8,587 nucleotides of DNA from Pseudomonas sp. PGPPP3. Its GTDB lineage: Bacteria > Pseudomonadota > Gammaproteobacteria > Pseudomonadales > Pseudomonadaceae. The translations under genes were made by a program, and so were the position numbers. The stretch is taken from assembly GCA_002256055.1 (NCBI GenBank), contig NKIE01000098.1:1-8587 (forward strand), written 5' to 3'. Positions 1 through 7,613 of the stretch are shown one piece after another. The notes beneath the pieces were generated by a model that was not told the origin of the DNA, ran no database searches, and saw only the letters and a program-made list of their open reading frames with translations. Position 1 is the first letter of the stretch, and each line of letters opens with the position of its first letter.

Positions 1-600
1 ACCGTCAAAGCCACCGCCCACGCCGACCGTAACGGCTTCTTCTATGTGGTCGACCGCAACAACGGCAAGCTGCAGAACGCCTTCCCCTTCGTCGACAAGA
101 TCACCTGGGCCAGCCATATCGACCTGAAAACCGGCCGCCCGGTGGAGATCGAAGGCCAGCGCCCACCCAAGCCCGCACCGGGTGAAACCAAGGGCAAATC
201 GGTGGAGGTATCGCCACCCTTCCTCGGCGGCAAGAACTGGAGCCCCATGGCCTACAGCCAGGACACCGGCCTGTTCTACGTACCGGCCAACCACTGGAAG
301 GAGGACTACTGGGCTGAGGAGCCTCACTACAAGGCCGGCTCCGCCTACCTGGGCATGGGTTTCCGCATCAAACGCCTGTACGACGATCACGTCGGCATCC
401 TGCGGGCGATGAACCCGACTGGCACCGGAATCATCTCCCCGCCCATCACCTGGGAGCAGGACGGCGAGCAGTACATCGGTGTCACCACCGGCTATGGCGG
501 CGCCGTGCCGCTGTGGGGCGGCGACATGGCCGAGCTGACCAAACCGGTCGCCCAGGGCGGCTCGTTCTGGGTGTTCAAACTGCCAAGCTGGGACAAGTAA
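1..600 (+). CDS. pedE: PQQ-dependent alcohol dehydrogenase, ExaA/PedE type, C-terminal part, apparently with an internal deletion
   Basis: The reading frame is open from base 1 and ends at the TAA at 598-600, giving 199 residues; the start lies outside the window. The protein is a periplasmic quinoprotein that oxidises primary alcohols and passes electrons to a cytochrome c. Recognisable family segments are [23 protein letters not shown], the run ending in [32 protein letters not shown] and the C-terminal [13 protein letters not shown]. All closely follow P. aeruginosa ExaA as I remember it. In ExaA, about 50 residues lie between the AMDP motif and the TGSGI motif, including two Trp-docking strands and a conserved LPLWAGVLATAGN segment. 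Here residues 137-146 read [10 protein letters not shown], so that stretch is absent without a frameshift. The enzyme is either damaged or the sequence is misassembled. The catalytic Asp and the residue that separates calcium from lanthanide enzymes lie upstream, so PedE versus PedH rests on overall similarity and gene order. Confidence 0.93.
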   Translation, partial: TVKATAHADRNGFFYVVDRNNGKLQNAFPFVDKITWASHIDLKTGRPVEIEGQRPPKPAPGETKGKSVEVSPPFLGGKNWSPMAYSQDTGLFYVPANHWKEDYWAEEPHYKAGSAYLGMGFRIKRLYDDHVGILRAMNPTGTGIISPPITWEQDGEQYIGVTTGYGGAVPLWGGDMAELTKPVAQGGSFWVFKLPSWDK

Positions 601-607
601 GCCCTCT

Positions 608-637
608 AAACCCTGGTGCAACACACCAGGGTTTTTT
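608..637 (+). terminator. Rho-independent terminator after the alcohol dehydrogenase gene
   Basis: A perfect 11-bp stem pairs 608-618 (AAACCCTGGTG) with 624-634 across a 5-nt loop, and the right arm runs into six consecutive T residues (632-637). It begins 8 bases after the stop codon. The A-rich left flank could also support termination in the reverse direction. This is a textbook intrinsic terminator. Confidence 0.92.
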
Positions 638-647
638 GCCCTTTATC

Positions 648-672
648 GCCGCCAGCTGCTACAGCTGGCGGC
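648..672 (+). other. Second perfect hairpin just upstream of the pentapeptide gene
   Basis: An 11-bp perfect stem pairs 648-658 (GCCGCCAGCTG) with 662-672 across a 3-nt loop. There is no T tract, so it is not a standard terminator. It ends 8 bases before the GAGG ribosome binding site of the next gene. A role in transcript stability, attenuation or read-through control is possible but inferred only. Confidence 0.6.
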
Positions 673-690
673 CTGTTTGCGAGGCCAACC

Positions 691-1338
691 ATGCACCCTC
701 TACCTCTACTTTTGCCCATCGCCCTGCTGCTAATTGCAGTCGAGCTACGCGCCGACGATCAGGTCCTGACCGTCAACGGTTGCCGTATCGAAGCCGACAG
801 CCAGTGCCCGAATGCCAACCTGCGCGGCGCCGACCTGAGCAATCAGGACATGCGTCGGATGAACCTGGCCAGTGCCGACTTGCGCGGCGCCAACCTGCGC
901 CATAGTCGCCTCGATTTGGCCAACCTGGAAAAAGCCCAACTGCAAGGCGCCAACCTGACTCGCGCGAGCCTGCAGCAAAGCAACCTGCGCCTGGCCGACT
1001 TTAGCGCCAGCACTCTGGTAGCTATCAATGGCTGGGGCCTGTTTGCCCAGGGCGCGCGCTTTACCGGCGCCGACATGCGCGCCGCCAATCTGGAGTTTGC
1101 CAGGCTGTCGGGGGCCAAATTGCATAACGCCAACCTGACGGCCGCCAATCTGGAAATGACCTGGCTGAGCAAAGCCGACCTCAAGGGCGCGTCTTTGCTC
1201 TCAGCCAACTTGCAGGAAGTAAAAATGGGCGGCGCCAACCTGGAAAACGCCGACCTCAGCGACAGCCGCCAGCTGTATGGCAACTACCAGGGCGCCAATA
1301 TGCCCGGCTGCAAAAACTGCCCGCAGGGCTGGGACTGA
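691..1338 (+). CDS. Exported pentapeptide-repeat protein
   Basis: The protein has 215 residues. The ATG at 691 is chosen because GAGG at 681-684 lies 6 bases upstream and because the first residues form a signal peptide: a Leu-rich hydrophobic core with likely cleavage after LRA (residue 21). An in-frame upstream ATG at 616 lies inside the terminator and is rejected. The mature chain carries A(D/N)LXX repeats. The central Leu/Met/Phe recurs every five residues from L44 to M204, about 33 pentapeptides without loss of phase, though the coil around residues 110-123 is degenerate. This predicts a right-handed square beta-helix of about eight turns. Cysteines sit only at the ends: C31 and C39 before the repeats, and a CXXC pair (C207, C210) after them, suggesting disulfide-capped ends in the periplasm. 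The partner is unknown; the gene is found next to PQQ alcohol dehydrogenase genes in Pseudomonas. No promoter is evident, so expression may depend on read-through. Confidence 0.9.
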   Translation: MHPLPLLLPIALLLIAVELRADDQVLTVNGCRIEADSQCPNANLRGADLSNQDMRRMNLASADLRGANLRHSRLDLANLEKAQLQGANLTRASLQQSNLRLADFSASTLVAINGWGLFAQGARFTGADMRAANLEFARLSGAKLHNANLTAANLEMTWLSKADLKGASLLSANLQEVKMGGANLENADLSDSRQLYGNYQGANMPGCKNCPQGWD

Positions 1339-1360
1339 CGAGGGCAGAACGCCACATTCG

Positions 1361-1427
1361 AGAGCGGCTAAAGCCGCTTCTTGGACATAGTGGAAAGCCT
1401 CAGGCCATCGGACCTCAGGCGCTTTCC
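1361..1427. terminator. Weak hairpins in the convergent gap, possible bidirectional terminator region
   Basis: Between the convergent pentapeptide and response-regulator genes there are two inverted repeats. The first pairs AGCGGC (1363-1368) with GCCGCT (1373-1378) around a TAAA loop. The second pairs GGAAAGC (1392-1398) with GCTTTCC (1421-1427) and encloses two direct copies of CCTCAGG (1398-1404 and 1413-1419); it overlaps the last codons of the minus-strand gene. Neither has a good T tract, so termination here is only a guess from position. Confidence 0.35.
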
Positions 1428-2065
1428 AGGCCTAGGCGCAGGACGCCGGTGTCGATGGCTAGATGCACCAACTCGGCCTGGCTGCTGACCTGCAGTTTGC
1501 TTTTTAGCAGGGTCAGGTTGTTGGACACGGTCTTGCTACTGATGCACAGCTTTTCGGCGATCTGCCGGCTGGGGATGCCCTTGGCCAGCATCACGAAGAT
1601 CTCCAGCTCGCGCGGCGTCATGTTCTGCAGGCGTGGGTCCAGGCGGCCGTCCTGGGTCAGGTTGCAGGCCAGGTGGGTGGCCAGGTTCTGCTCGATATAG
1701 GCATGCCCGGCGAGCGTGCGTTTGACCGCCTCCAGCAGCACTTCCGGCGCCGAGGTTTTGGTCAGGTAGCCCAGGGCGCCAGCCTCCAGGGCCTGGCGCA
1801 CCAGAGGCAGCTCGTCGTGCATGCTGAAGAACAGCACGCGGATCTGCGGCAAGCGCTGGCGCAAACGGCGCAGGGTTTCCAGGCCACTGATGCCGGGCAG
1901 GCCGATGTCCATGATGATCAGGCTGGGAATCTCCAGCTGCACCTGCGCCAGGGCCTGTTCACCGTCGCAGGCCTCGCTGACCTGCACCTCGGGCAACAAG
2001 GCACGCAACAGGCTGGCATAGCCTTGGCGCACCACGGCGTGATCATCCACCAGAAGAATTTTCAT
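1415..2065 (-). CDS. pedR2: NarL/LuxR-type response regulator, PedR2-like
   Basis: The protein has 216 residues. The start is the ATG at 2065-2063, which overlaps the TGA of the kinase gene as ATGA and is preceded by GGAG on the minus strand (2074-2071). Longer in-frame starts would place non-homologous residues before the MKILLVDDH opening of the receiver domain. The receiver (about 1-120) has D7/D8, the phosphoacceptor D53 in IIMDIGLPG, S81 and K103. A LuxR-type helix-turn-helix follows (about 149-210), recognisable by MTPRELEIF and the IAEKLCISSKTVSNNL recognition region. It is translationally coupled to the upstream kinase and should be its phosphorylation partner. In P. putida the PedS2/PedR2 pair controls pedE and pedH in response to lanthanides. 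Assignment to PedR2 rests on gene order plus domain type; the family is certain. Confidence 0.93.
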   Translation of the reverse strand: MKILLVDDHAVVRQGYASLLRALLPEVQVSEACDGEQALAQVQLEIPSLIIMDIGLPGISGLETLRRLRQRLPQIRVLFFSMHDELPLVRQALEAGALGYLTKTSAPEVLLEAVKRTLAGHAYIEQNLATHLACNLTQDGRLDPRLQNMTPRELEIFVMLAKGIPSRQIAEKLCISSKTVSNNLTLLKSKLQVSSQAELVHLAIDTGVLRLGLESA

Positions 2066-3315
2066 TGGTTCTCCACCGTCAGCGGCACGCGTAAACGCAA
2101 CAACCAACCCCGACCTGGGCGGCTGCGCCAATGCACCACGCCACCGAGGCTGCGGGCGCGTTCGCTAATTGAGCGCAAGCCAATCCCGGCCCGCTGCGGT
2201 AACTGCGCGCCACGGCCGTTGTCACGCACCAGCAAGTGCAAACGACCGCCGCGCTGCTGCAAGCGAATACGCACTTCGCTGGCCTGGGCATGGCGGGCCA
2301 CGTTGGTCAGCGCTTCTTGCACCAGACGGTACAGGTGGGCCTTGCTCGGCAATGGCAGGGTCGGCAAATCGGCGCCCAGCAGCAGGCTACAACGAATGCC
2401 CTGGGCGGTTTGCCAATCGTCGGTGAGCAATTGCAGGGCCGCATCCAGCTCCAGGCGTTCCAGCACCACCGGATAAAGATCACGAATCAGGGCGCGAAAG
2501 CCCTGCTGCAAATACTCGCAATTGGCCTCCAGGCTCTGCGCCGCTTTTTTCACGGCGTCGGGGTGCTCAGCGAGGCTGCGCAGCAAGCAGGCCTGGGCGC
2601 GAATGCCGGTGAGGTATTGGCCAAGGTCGTCATGCAGGGTCTGGCCGAGGTGCGCACGCTCACGCTCCTGCAGGGCCAGCAAGGCCTGGGTCAACTTGGC
2701 GTTGTCGGTTTGCGCATACTGCAAGGTGCTAACCATGGTGTTGAAATGCCCGGCCAGCACCTGCGCCTCGGCGATGCTGTGGGCGGGTAAACGCACATCC
2801 AGTTGGCCTTGGGCGACCTGCTGCAACGCCCCGAGTAACTCATCCAGCACCCGCCGCCCGCGCGCCACCGCCCAGCGACTGCTGAGCAGGCTGGCCAACC
2901 AGGCCAGCACGCTGAGCAGCAGCAATTGCAGCAGCGAGTCGCGTACCTCCTCGATTTCATCGCGGGGGTCGACGGCAATTTGCAGAGTCTGGCCGTCGTC
3001 CATCAGCACCGTGACCGGCGCCGGCAGTTCGGGCAGCAACTGCGTCGCCAGCCAGTCCTGGCGCGTGGGCGGCGTCAGCTCGGGGTTGGTCAGTGGGGTG
3101 ATGCGGATGTGCCGCAGGTTGCCCGCCAGGCCACTGTGCAGGCTGGCCGGGTCACGGCTGGCGGCCACGTGCAGGTAGTCGACCATGGCCTGCGCGGCGC
3201 GCATCTCGCGCTGCACGTCGGTGCTGGCCTGGCGCAGCAGCAGCAACATGCCGAGCGCGGCCACCAGGGTAAAAAACAGCGTGACCCACAGGTTGATTCG
3301 CCAGAGCGCAGTCAT
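2062..3315 (-). CDS. pedS2: Membrane sensor histidine kinase, NarX/UhpB family, PedS2-like
   Basis: The protein has 417 residues. It has an N-terminal membrane segment (about 9-27), a periplasmic region of about 100 residues (28-127), a second membrane segment (about 128-146), a HAMP-like linker (about 147-202) and a HisKA_3 dimerisation domain. The phosphorylated histidine is H228 in the LHDDLGQ motif. The ATP-binding domain shows EALTNVARHA (N-box, N338), DNGRG (365-369) and GIGLRSISER (377-386). All catalytic motifs are intact. The periplasmic part ends in an acidic patch just before the second membrane segment (D116, D119, E120, E122, E123, D126). The start codon is only 3 bases after the stop of the small exported protein gene and has a weak ribosome site, which suggests translational coupling. 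In P. putida, PedS2 signalling is reported to be altered by lanthanides. Which residues sense the metal is not shown by the sequence. Confidence 0.93.
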   Translation of the reverse strand: MTALWRINLWVTLFFTLVAALGMLLLLRQASTDVQREMRAAQAMVDYLHVAASRDPASLHSGLAGNLRHIRITPLTNPELTPPTRQDWLATQLLPELPAPVTVLMDDGQTLQIAVDPRDEIEEVRDSLLQLLLLSVLAWLASLLSSRWAVARGRRVLDELLGALQQVAQGQLDVRLPAHSIAEAQVLAGHFNTMVSTLQYAQTDNAKLTQALLALQERERAHLGQTLHDDLGQYLTGIRAQACLLRSLAEHPDAVKKAAQSLEANCEYLQQGFRALIRDLYPVVLERLELDAALQLLTDDWQTAQGIRCSLLLGADLPTLPLPSKAHLYRLVQEALTNVARHAQASEVRIRLQQRGGRLHLLVRDNGRGAQLPQRAGIGLRSISERARSLGGVVHWRSRPGRGWLLRLRVPLTVENQ

Positions 3316-3318
3316 CGC

Positions 3319-3756
3319 TTACTTGACCACGAAGTAGCCCAGCATGCCCTTGCCTTCCAGGCCCTTGGCATAGAAGCGGAACTTGCCGGGTTTGATCGGC
3401 ACGAAGAAGATTTCCGCCTCACCGGCGTCCTCGAACTCCAGCTCGGTGAGGGTCACGGCCTTGATCTCGACACCACCCGCCTCGACCTTGCGCAGGAAAA
3501 TCGAGGTGGCAAATTCCGGCGCTTGAAAGGCGTATTCCTTCTGCCCGCTGGCGATGATCTTGAGCTGGTAGGCCTTGCCGGTTTCCAGGGCATATTCGTG
3601 CTGCGACATGCTGTAGTCGCTGTCCTCACTGCCCAGGCGCAACTCCGGCAAGGTCGTGGTCAGGCGCGTGAGGTCGCCGGCGGCGTGCAAATTGTCGAAA
3701 CCGATCAGGCTGCCGATCAGCAACAGGGGAAACAGCAGGGTCTTGAGCGCGTGCAT
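3319..3756 (-). CDS. Small exported beta-rich protein, possibly cupredoxin-like, first gene of the pedS2-pedR2 unit
   Basis: The protein has 145 residues, starting at the ATG complementary to 3754-3756 with AAGG (3767-3764) 7 bases upstream. Residues 1-26 form a signal peptide with likely cleavage at NLHA-AGD. The mature part of about 120 residues alternates hydrophobic and polar residues, as in a beta-sandwich. The arrangement around GKAYQLKIIASG, an Ala-rich middle and a C-terminal KPGKFRFYAKG followed by LGYFVV recalls cupredoxin-like domains. The His/Cys/Met set that binds copper is not visible: the mature protein has one His (H53) and no Cys. It carries an acidic cluster (E44, D45, D47) and many scattered Glu/Asp residues. 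It lies 3 bases from the kinase gene in the same operon, so a periplasmic accessory role in signal or metal sensing is a reasonable inference. I do not recognise a characterised relative. Confidence 0.85.
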   Translation of the reverse strand: MHALKTLLFPLLLIGSLIGFDNLHAAGDLTRLTTTLPELRLGSEDSDYSMSQHEYALETGKAYQLKIIASGQKEYAFQAPEFATSIFLRKVEAGGVEIKAVTLTELEFEDAGEAEIFFVPIKPGKFRFYAKGLEGKGMLGYFVVK

Positions 3757-3828
3757 GGGGATACCTTTTTATTGTTATGGGCCGATGGCCTCATGCTAGA
3801 GATGCCGGCCGCGCGCGCATTTACGACC

Positions 3829-3841
3829 TTGGTACTGCCTG
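3829..3841 (+). promoter_or_regulatory. Shared 13-bp motif, copy 1
   Basis: TTGGTACTGCCTG occurs here, ending 72 bases before the ATG of the binding-protein gene, and again exactly at 7644-7656, ending 77 bases before another ATG. Its core GGTACTGCC is an imperfect palindrome, as expected for a dimeric NarL-type regulator. Binding by the PedR1-like or PedR2-like regulator is inferred, not shown. Confidence 0.55.
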
Positions 3842-3901
3842 GTTGATACTTTGTGCATATTTCCCCCACCCGGCAGGCTTCCTATGCTGGCAACACCGAC
3901 T

Positions 3902-3907
3902 GAGGAG
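3902..3907 (+). promoter_or_regulatory. Ribosome binding site that fixes the start of the binding-protein gene
   Basis: GAGGAG is followed by a 6-base spacer and the ATG at 3914. It decides in favour of 3914 over the in-frame upstream ATGs at 3851 and 3884, which would precede this site and add residues in front of a good signal peptide. Confidence 0.85.
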
Positions 3908-3913
3908 TTGCCC

Positions 3914-5092
3914 ATGGGTCCGCTGCGCCGTCATCTCATGCTCTGCGTCCTGGCCCTTGCGGCCAGCGCAACCCATGCCAGCGACCCCATGCAGGTACGC
4001 ATCGGCTACCTGGCCTATATCCCGGCCACCGGCCCGCTGCTGTCCAACGTCATCCCTGAACCAGCGGACGCTGGCCTGCGCGGCGCCGAGTTGGCGATTG
4101 TCGACAGCAACAGCACTGGGCGCTTTCTCAAGCACAACTACAGCCTGGAAACCGCCCGTGCGGACGACAGCGCCAGCCTACTGAGTGCCGCCAAAGCGCT
4201 GCATCAACAAGGCGTACGCCTGTTCGTGCTAAATGCCCCGGCGGCCAGCGTGCGCCTGCTCAGCCAGGCGCTGCCCGACAGCCTGCTGTTCAACGCTGGC
4301 AGTGCCGACGACGAATTGCGCCAGAGCGCCTGCCTGGCCAACGTGCTGCATACGCTACCGAGCCGGGCGATGCTGACCGATGCCCTGGCGCAGTTTCTGA
4401 CCGTGCGCCAATGGCAGCGCTGGCTGCTGATCAGTGGCCCGACTGAAGACGACCAGGCCTACGCTGCCGCCCTCAAGCGTGCGGCCAAACGTTTCGGCCA
4501 CAAAATTGTTGCGGAAAAAGCCTGGAGCTTTGACAACGACCAGCGCCGCAGCGCCCAGGCCGAAATGCCGCTGTTCACCCAGACTGCGGAATACGACGTG
4601 GTGCTGGTGGCCGACGAGCGCGGCGACTTCGGCGAATACCTGCCTTACCAAACCTGGTACCCACGGCCAGTGGCCGGCACCCAGGGTTTAACGCCCACCG
4701 GCTGGCACAAGACGGTGGAGACCTACGGCGCCGCCCAGCTGCAAAAACGCTTCGAAGCCCACGCCCAGCGCTGGATGAACGACCGCGATTTCGCCGCCTG
4801 GATCGCTGTGCGCAGCATCGCCAGCGCAGTCAGCAAACTGCGCCAGACCGATGCCAAGGCCATCCGCCAACTGGCCCTCAGCGAGCAGTTGCCACTGGAC
4901 GGCTTCAAGGGCCGCAAGCTCAGCTATCGACCCTGGAGCGGCCAGCTGCGCCAGCCCATCCCGCTGGTACAGCCGCGCGCGCTGGTCAGCACTTCACCCC
5001 AAGACGGTTTTCTGCACCCCAGCAGCGAGCTGGACAGCCTTGGCTACGACGCCGCCGAAGTGCGCTGCGACCTGGCCGCCACCGCGTTCTGA
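3914..5092 (+). CDS. pedA1: Periplasmic substrate-binding protein of the PQQ-alcohol-dehydrogenase-associated ABC system, PedA1-like
   Basis: The protein has 392 residues. Residues 1-22 are a signal peptide (two Arg, hydrophobic core, cleavage near THA-SDP). The mature protein resembles the type-I periplasmic binding fold used by branched-chain amino acid receptors: it opens with VRIGYLAYIPATGPLL, has GAELAIVDSN, and alternates strands and helices in two lobes, including WLLISGPTEDDQAYAAALK and YDVVLVADERGDFGEYLPY. It matches the family known as the ABC substrate-binding protein of the PQQ-dependent alcohol dehydrogenase system. It is the first gene of a four-gene operon, 27 bases before the propeller gene. 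In P. putida the PedA1A2BC system supports lanthanide-dependent growth, and an older proposal is phenylethanol efflux. Ligand identity cannot be read from the sequence. A single Cys near the C-terminus (in EVRCDL) could pair with the one in QSACLAN. Confidence 0.88.
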   Translation: MGPLRRHLMLCVLALAASATHASDPMQVRIGYLAYIPATGPLLSNVIPEPADAGLRGAELAIVDSNSTGRFLKHNYSLETARADDSASLLSAAKALHQQGVRLFVLNAPAASVRLLSQALPDSLLFNAGSADDELRQSACLANVLHTLPSRAMLTDALAQFLTVRQWQRWLLISGPTEDDQAYAAALKRAAKRFGHKIVAEKAWSFDNDQRRSAQAEMPLFTQTAEYDVVLVADERGDFGEYLPYQTWYPRPVAGTQGLTPTGWHKTVETYGAAQLQKRFEAHAQRWMNDRDFAAWIAVRSIASAVSKLRQTDAKAIRQLALSEQLPLDGFKGRKLSYRPWSGQLRQPIPLVQPRALVSTSPQDGFLHPSSELDSLGYDAAEVRCDLAATAF

Positions 5093-5119
5093 CGCCCCGA
5101 TAACCCGAGGACCACCCCT

Positions 5120-6081
5120 ATGCGCATCGCCCTGCTCGCCGCCAGTATCACCCTCGCCATGGCCAGCACCGCCAGCCTGGCCGCCACCGCTTATGTGTCC
5201 AACGAAAAGGACGACAGCATCAGCGTGATCGACCTCGCCAGCCAGACGGTGACCGAGACGCTCAAGGTCGGCATGCGCCCGCGCGGGCTGTTGTTGTCCA
5301 GCGATAACAAGCTGCTGTACATCTGCGCCAGTGACTCCGACCGCGTGCAGGTGATGGACCTGGCCACGCGCAAGATCATCAAGGAGCTGCCCTCCGGCGC
5401 CGACCCCGAGCAATTCGCCCTGCACCCCAACGACCGCTGGTTGTATATCTCCAACGAGGACGATGCGCTGGTGACCGTGGTCGACAGCCAGAGCGATGCG
5501 GTGCTGGCGCAGATCGATGTCGGCGTCGAGCCCGAAGGCATGGCCGTCAGCCCCGACGGTAAGTGGGCGGTAAACACCAGTGAAACCACCAACATGCTGC
5601 ACTGGATCGACACCAGTACCCAACAACTGGTGGACAACACTCTGGTCGACCAGCGCCCCCGGCATGTCGAGTTCGACGGCGACGGTAAACGCCTGTGGGC
5701 CTCGGCGGAAATCGGCGGCACAGTCAGCGTGATCAACGTCGCCAGCCGCACGATCGACAAGGTACTGACCTTCAAGATCAAGGGCGTACACCCGGACAAA
5801 GTGCAGCCCGTGGGCGTCAAGCTCAGCGCCGACGGCAAGTTGGCCTTCATCGCCCTGGGCCCGGCCAACCACGTGGCGGTGGTGGATGCCCAGAGCTACG
5901 AAATTCTCGATTACCTGCTGGTCGGCCGACGGGTCTGGCACATGGCGTTTACCCCGGACCAGAAGCAGTTGCTGACCACCAACGGCGTCAGCAGCGATGT
6001 GTCGGTGATTGATGTCGACAGCCTCAAGGTGACCAAGTCGATCAAGGTCGGCCGCTACCCCTGGGGCGTGGTGGTAACCCC

Positions 6082-6085
<4 letters not shown>
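5120..6085 (+). CDS. pedA2: Exported seven-bladed beta-propeller (YVTN-repeat) protein, PedA2-like
   Basis: The protein has 321 residues and starts at the ATG at 5120 behind GAGG (5107-5110). A signal peptide ends near ASLA-ATAY (about residue 21). Seven repeats follow, each with a strand pair ending in VxVxD or a close variant: SISVID, RVQVMD, LVTVVD, MLHWID, TVSVIN, HVAVVD and DVSVID. Between these lie the PEG/PRG-type turns and SxDxK loops typical of YVTN propellers. The count predicts a complete seven-bladed ring. It belongs to the family of propellers found only beside PQQ-dependent catabolism genes. Its TGA overlaps the ATG of the ATPase gene by four bases (ATGA), so it is translated with the transporter. 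A periplasmic scaffold or second ligand-binding part for the ABC system is likely; no catalytic residues are evident. There is no Trp-docking motif, so PQQ binding is not suggested. Confidence 0.9.
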
Positions 6086-6806
<721 letters not shown>

Positions 6807-6810
<4 letters not shown>

Positions 6811-7613
6811 ATAGCCCCGCCCTGAGCGCCTACTGGTATTGCCTCGCCGGCATCGTGCAACGTGAATGGCTGCGCTTCGTGCTGCAACGCTCGCGCTTTC
6901 TCAGCGCCCTGGTGCGCCCGCTGCTGTGGCTGCTGGTGTTTGCCGCTGGTTTCCGCGCAGCGCTAGGCATCGCCATCATCGCTCCCTACGACACTTACAT
7001 CCCCTACGAGACCTACATCGTGCCGGGGCTGGCGTGCATGATCTTGCTGTTCAACGGCATGCAGGGTTCGCTGTCGATGGTCTACGACCGCGAGATGGGC
7101 AGCATGCGCGTGCTGCTCACCAGCCCGCTGCCACGGGCCTTTCTGCTGGCCAGCAAACTGCTGGCCATCGCCCTGATCTCACTGTTACAGGTGTATGCCT
7201 TCCTCGGCATTGCCTGGCTGTATGGCGTGCAGCCACCACCCTTCGGCCTGCTCGCAGCCCTGCCCGCGCTACTGCTAGTGGCCTTGCTGCTCAGCGCCCT
7301 GGGCCTGCTGCTGTCCAACGGCATTCGCCAGCTGGAGAATTTTGCCGGGGTGATGAACTTCGTGATTTTCCCGCTGTTTTTCCTCTCGTCGGCGCTCTAC
7401 CCGCTGTGGAAAATGCGCGAAGCAAGCGAATGGCTGTACTGGCTGTGCGCCCTAAACCCCTTCACCCATGCCGTCGAACTGGTGCGCTTCGCCCTCTATG
7501 AACGCCTAAACCTCACCGCCCTGCTGGTGTGCCTGGGCCTGACGCTGCTGTTTAGCGTGCTGGCGGTTGCCACCTTCAACCCGCAACACGCCAACCTGCG
7601 CCGCGCCAGCTAA
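6807..7613 (+). CDS. pedC: ABC-2 type permease, alcohol/lanthanide-associated system, PedC-like
   Basis: The protein has 268 residues; its ATG overlaps the ATPase stop as ATGA. About six membrane segments are visible (roughly 31-52, 70-88, 112-136, 148-170, 180-200 and 236-256). The cytoplasmic loop after the second carries the conserved YDREMGSMRVLLTSPLPR motif of the ABC-2 (NodJ/DrrB) family, and NPFTHAVELVR sits before the last segment. The family is called PedC and was proposed to export phenylethanol. In P. putida the same operon is needed for growth with low lanthanide. ABC-2 permeases are normally exporters, yet this operon also encodes a periplasmic binding protein, so transport direction is unsettled. 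The gene ends with TAA and has no obvious terminator; a 120-base gap follows. Confidence 0.93.

Larger units (their letters stand above)
3757..3913. promoter_or_regulatory. Divergent intergenic region between the sensor operon and the ABC operon
   Basis: These 157 bases separate two diverging transcription units, so promoters for both directions should lie here. The plus-directed half holds the sequence TTGGTACTGCCTG (3829-3841), also found before the CXXXCW gene. About 19 bases beyond its TTGGTA lies an AT-rich TGCATAT (3854-3860) that could act as a -10 element. The minus-directed half has no clear sigma-70 boxes. A GC-only tract sits at 3804-3818. No transcript start can be fixed from sequence alone. 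Confidence 0.6.

Noticed and set aside
1..600. Calling the dehydrogenase the lanthanide-dependent PedH type
   Set aside because: The diagnostic residue near the catalytic Asp is upstream of the window, and both the C-terminal sequence and gene order point to the calcium-type PedE/ExaA.
616..690. Longer N-terminus for the pentapeptide protein, starting at 616
   Set aside because: It would start inside the terminator stem, lacks a ribosome site, and adds residues in front of a clear signal peptide.
2066..2131. Longer N-terminus for the response regulator, starting at 2131
   Set aside because: The added residues overlap the conserved end of the kinase gene and precede the normal receiver start. 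The ATGA overlap with GGAG upstream is the better start.
1673..2476. Open frame of 267 codons on the plus strand opposite the response regulator and kinase
   Set aside because: It runs across the boundary of two well-defined minus-strand genes and its translation is not protein-like.
3802..3820. GC-rich near-palindrome bounded by ATGC and GCAT in the divergent region
   Set aside because: Only the outer four base pairs match. The inner GC repeat pairs poorly and is likely compositional.
2926..3846. Open frame of 306 codons on the plus strand across the kinase and small exported protein genes
   Set aside because: It is a shadow of GC-rich minus-strand genes. Its translation is low-complexity Gln/Ala/Gly/Leu-rich, has no family motif, and the opposite strand encodes complete conserved proteins with ribosome sites.
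4994..5941. Open frame of 315 codons on the minus strand across the propeller gene
   Set aside because: It is rich in Asp, His, Val and Gly, as expected for the antisense of a beta-propeller gene with high GC, and has no recognisable domain or ribosome site.
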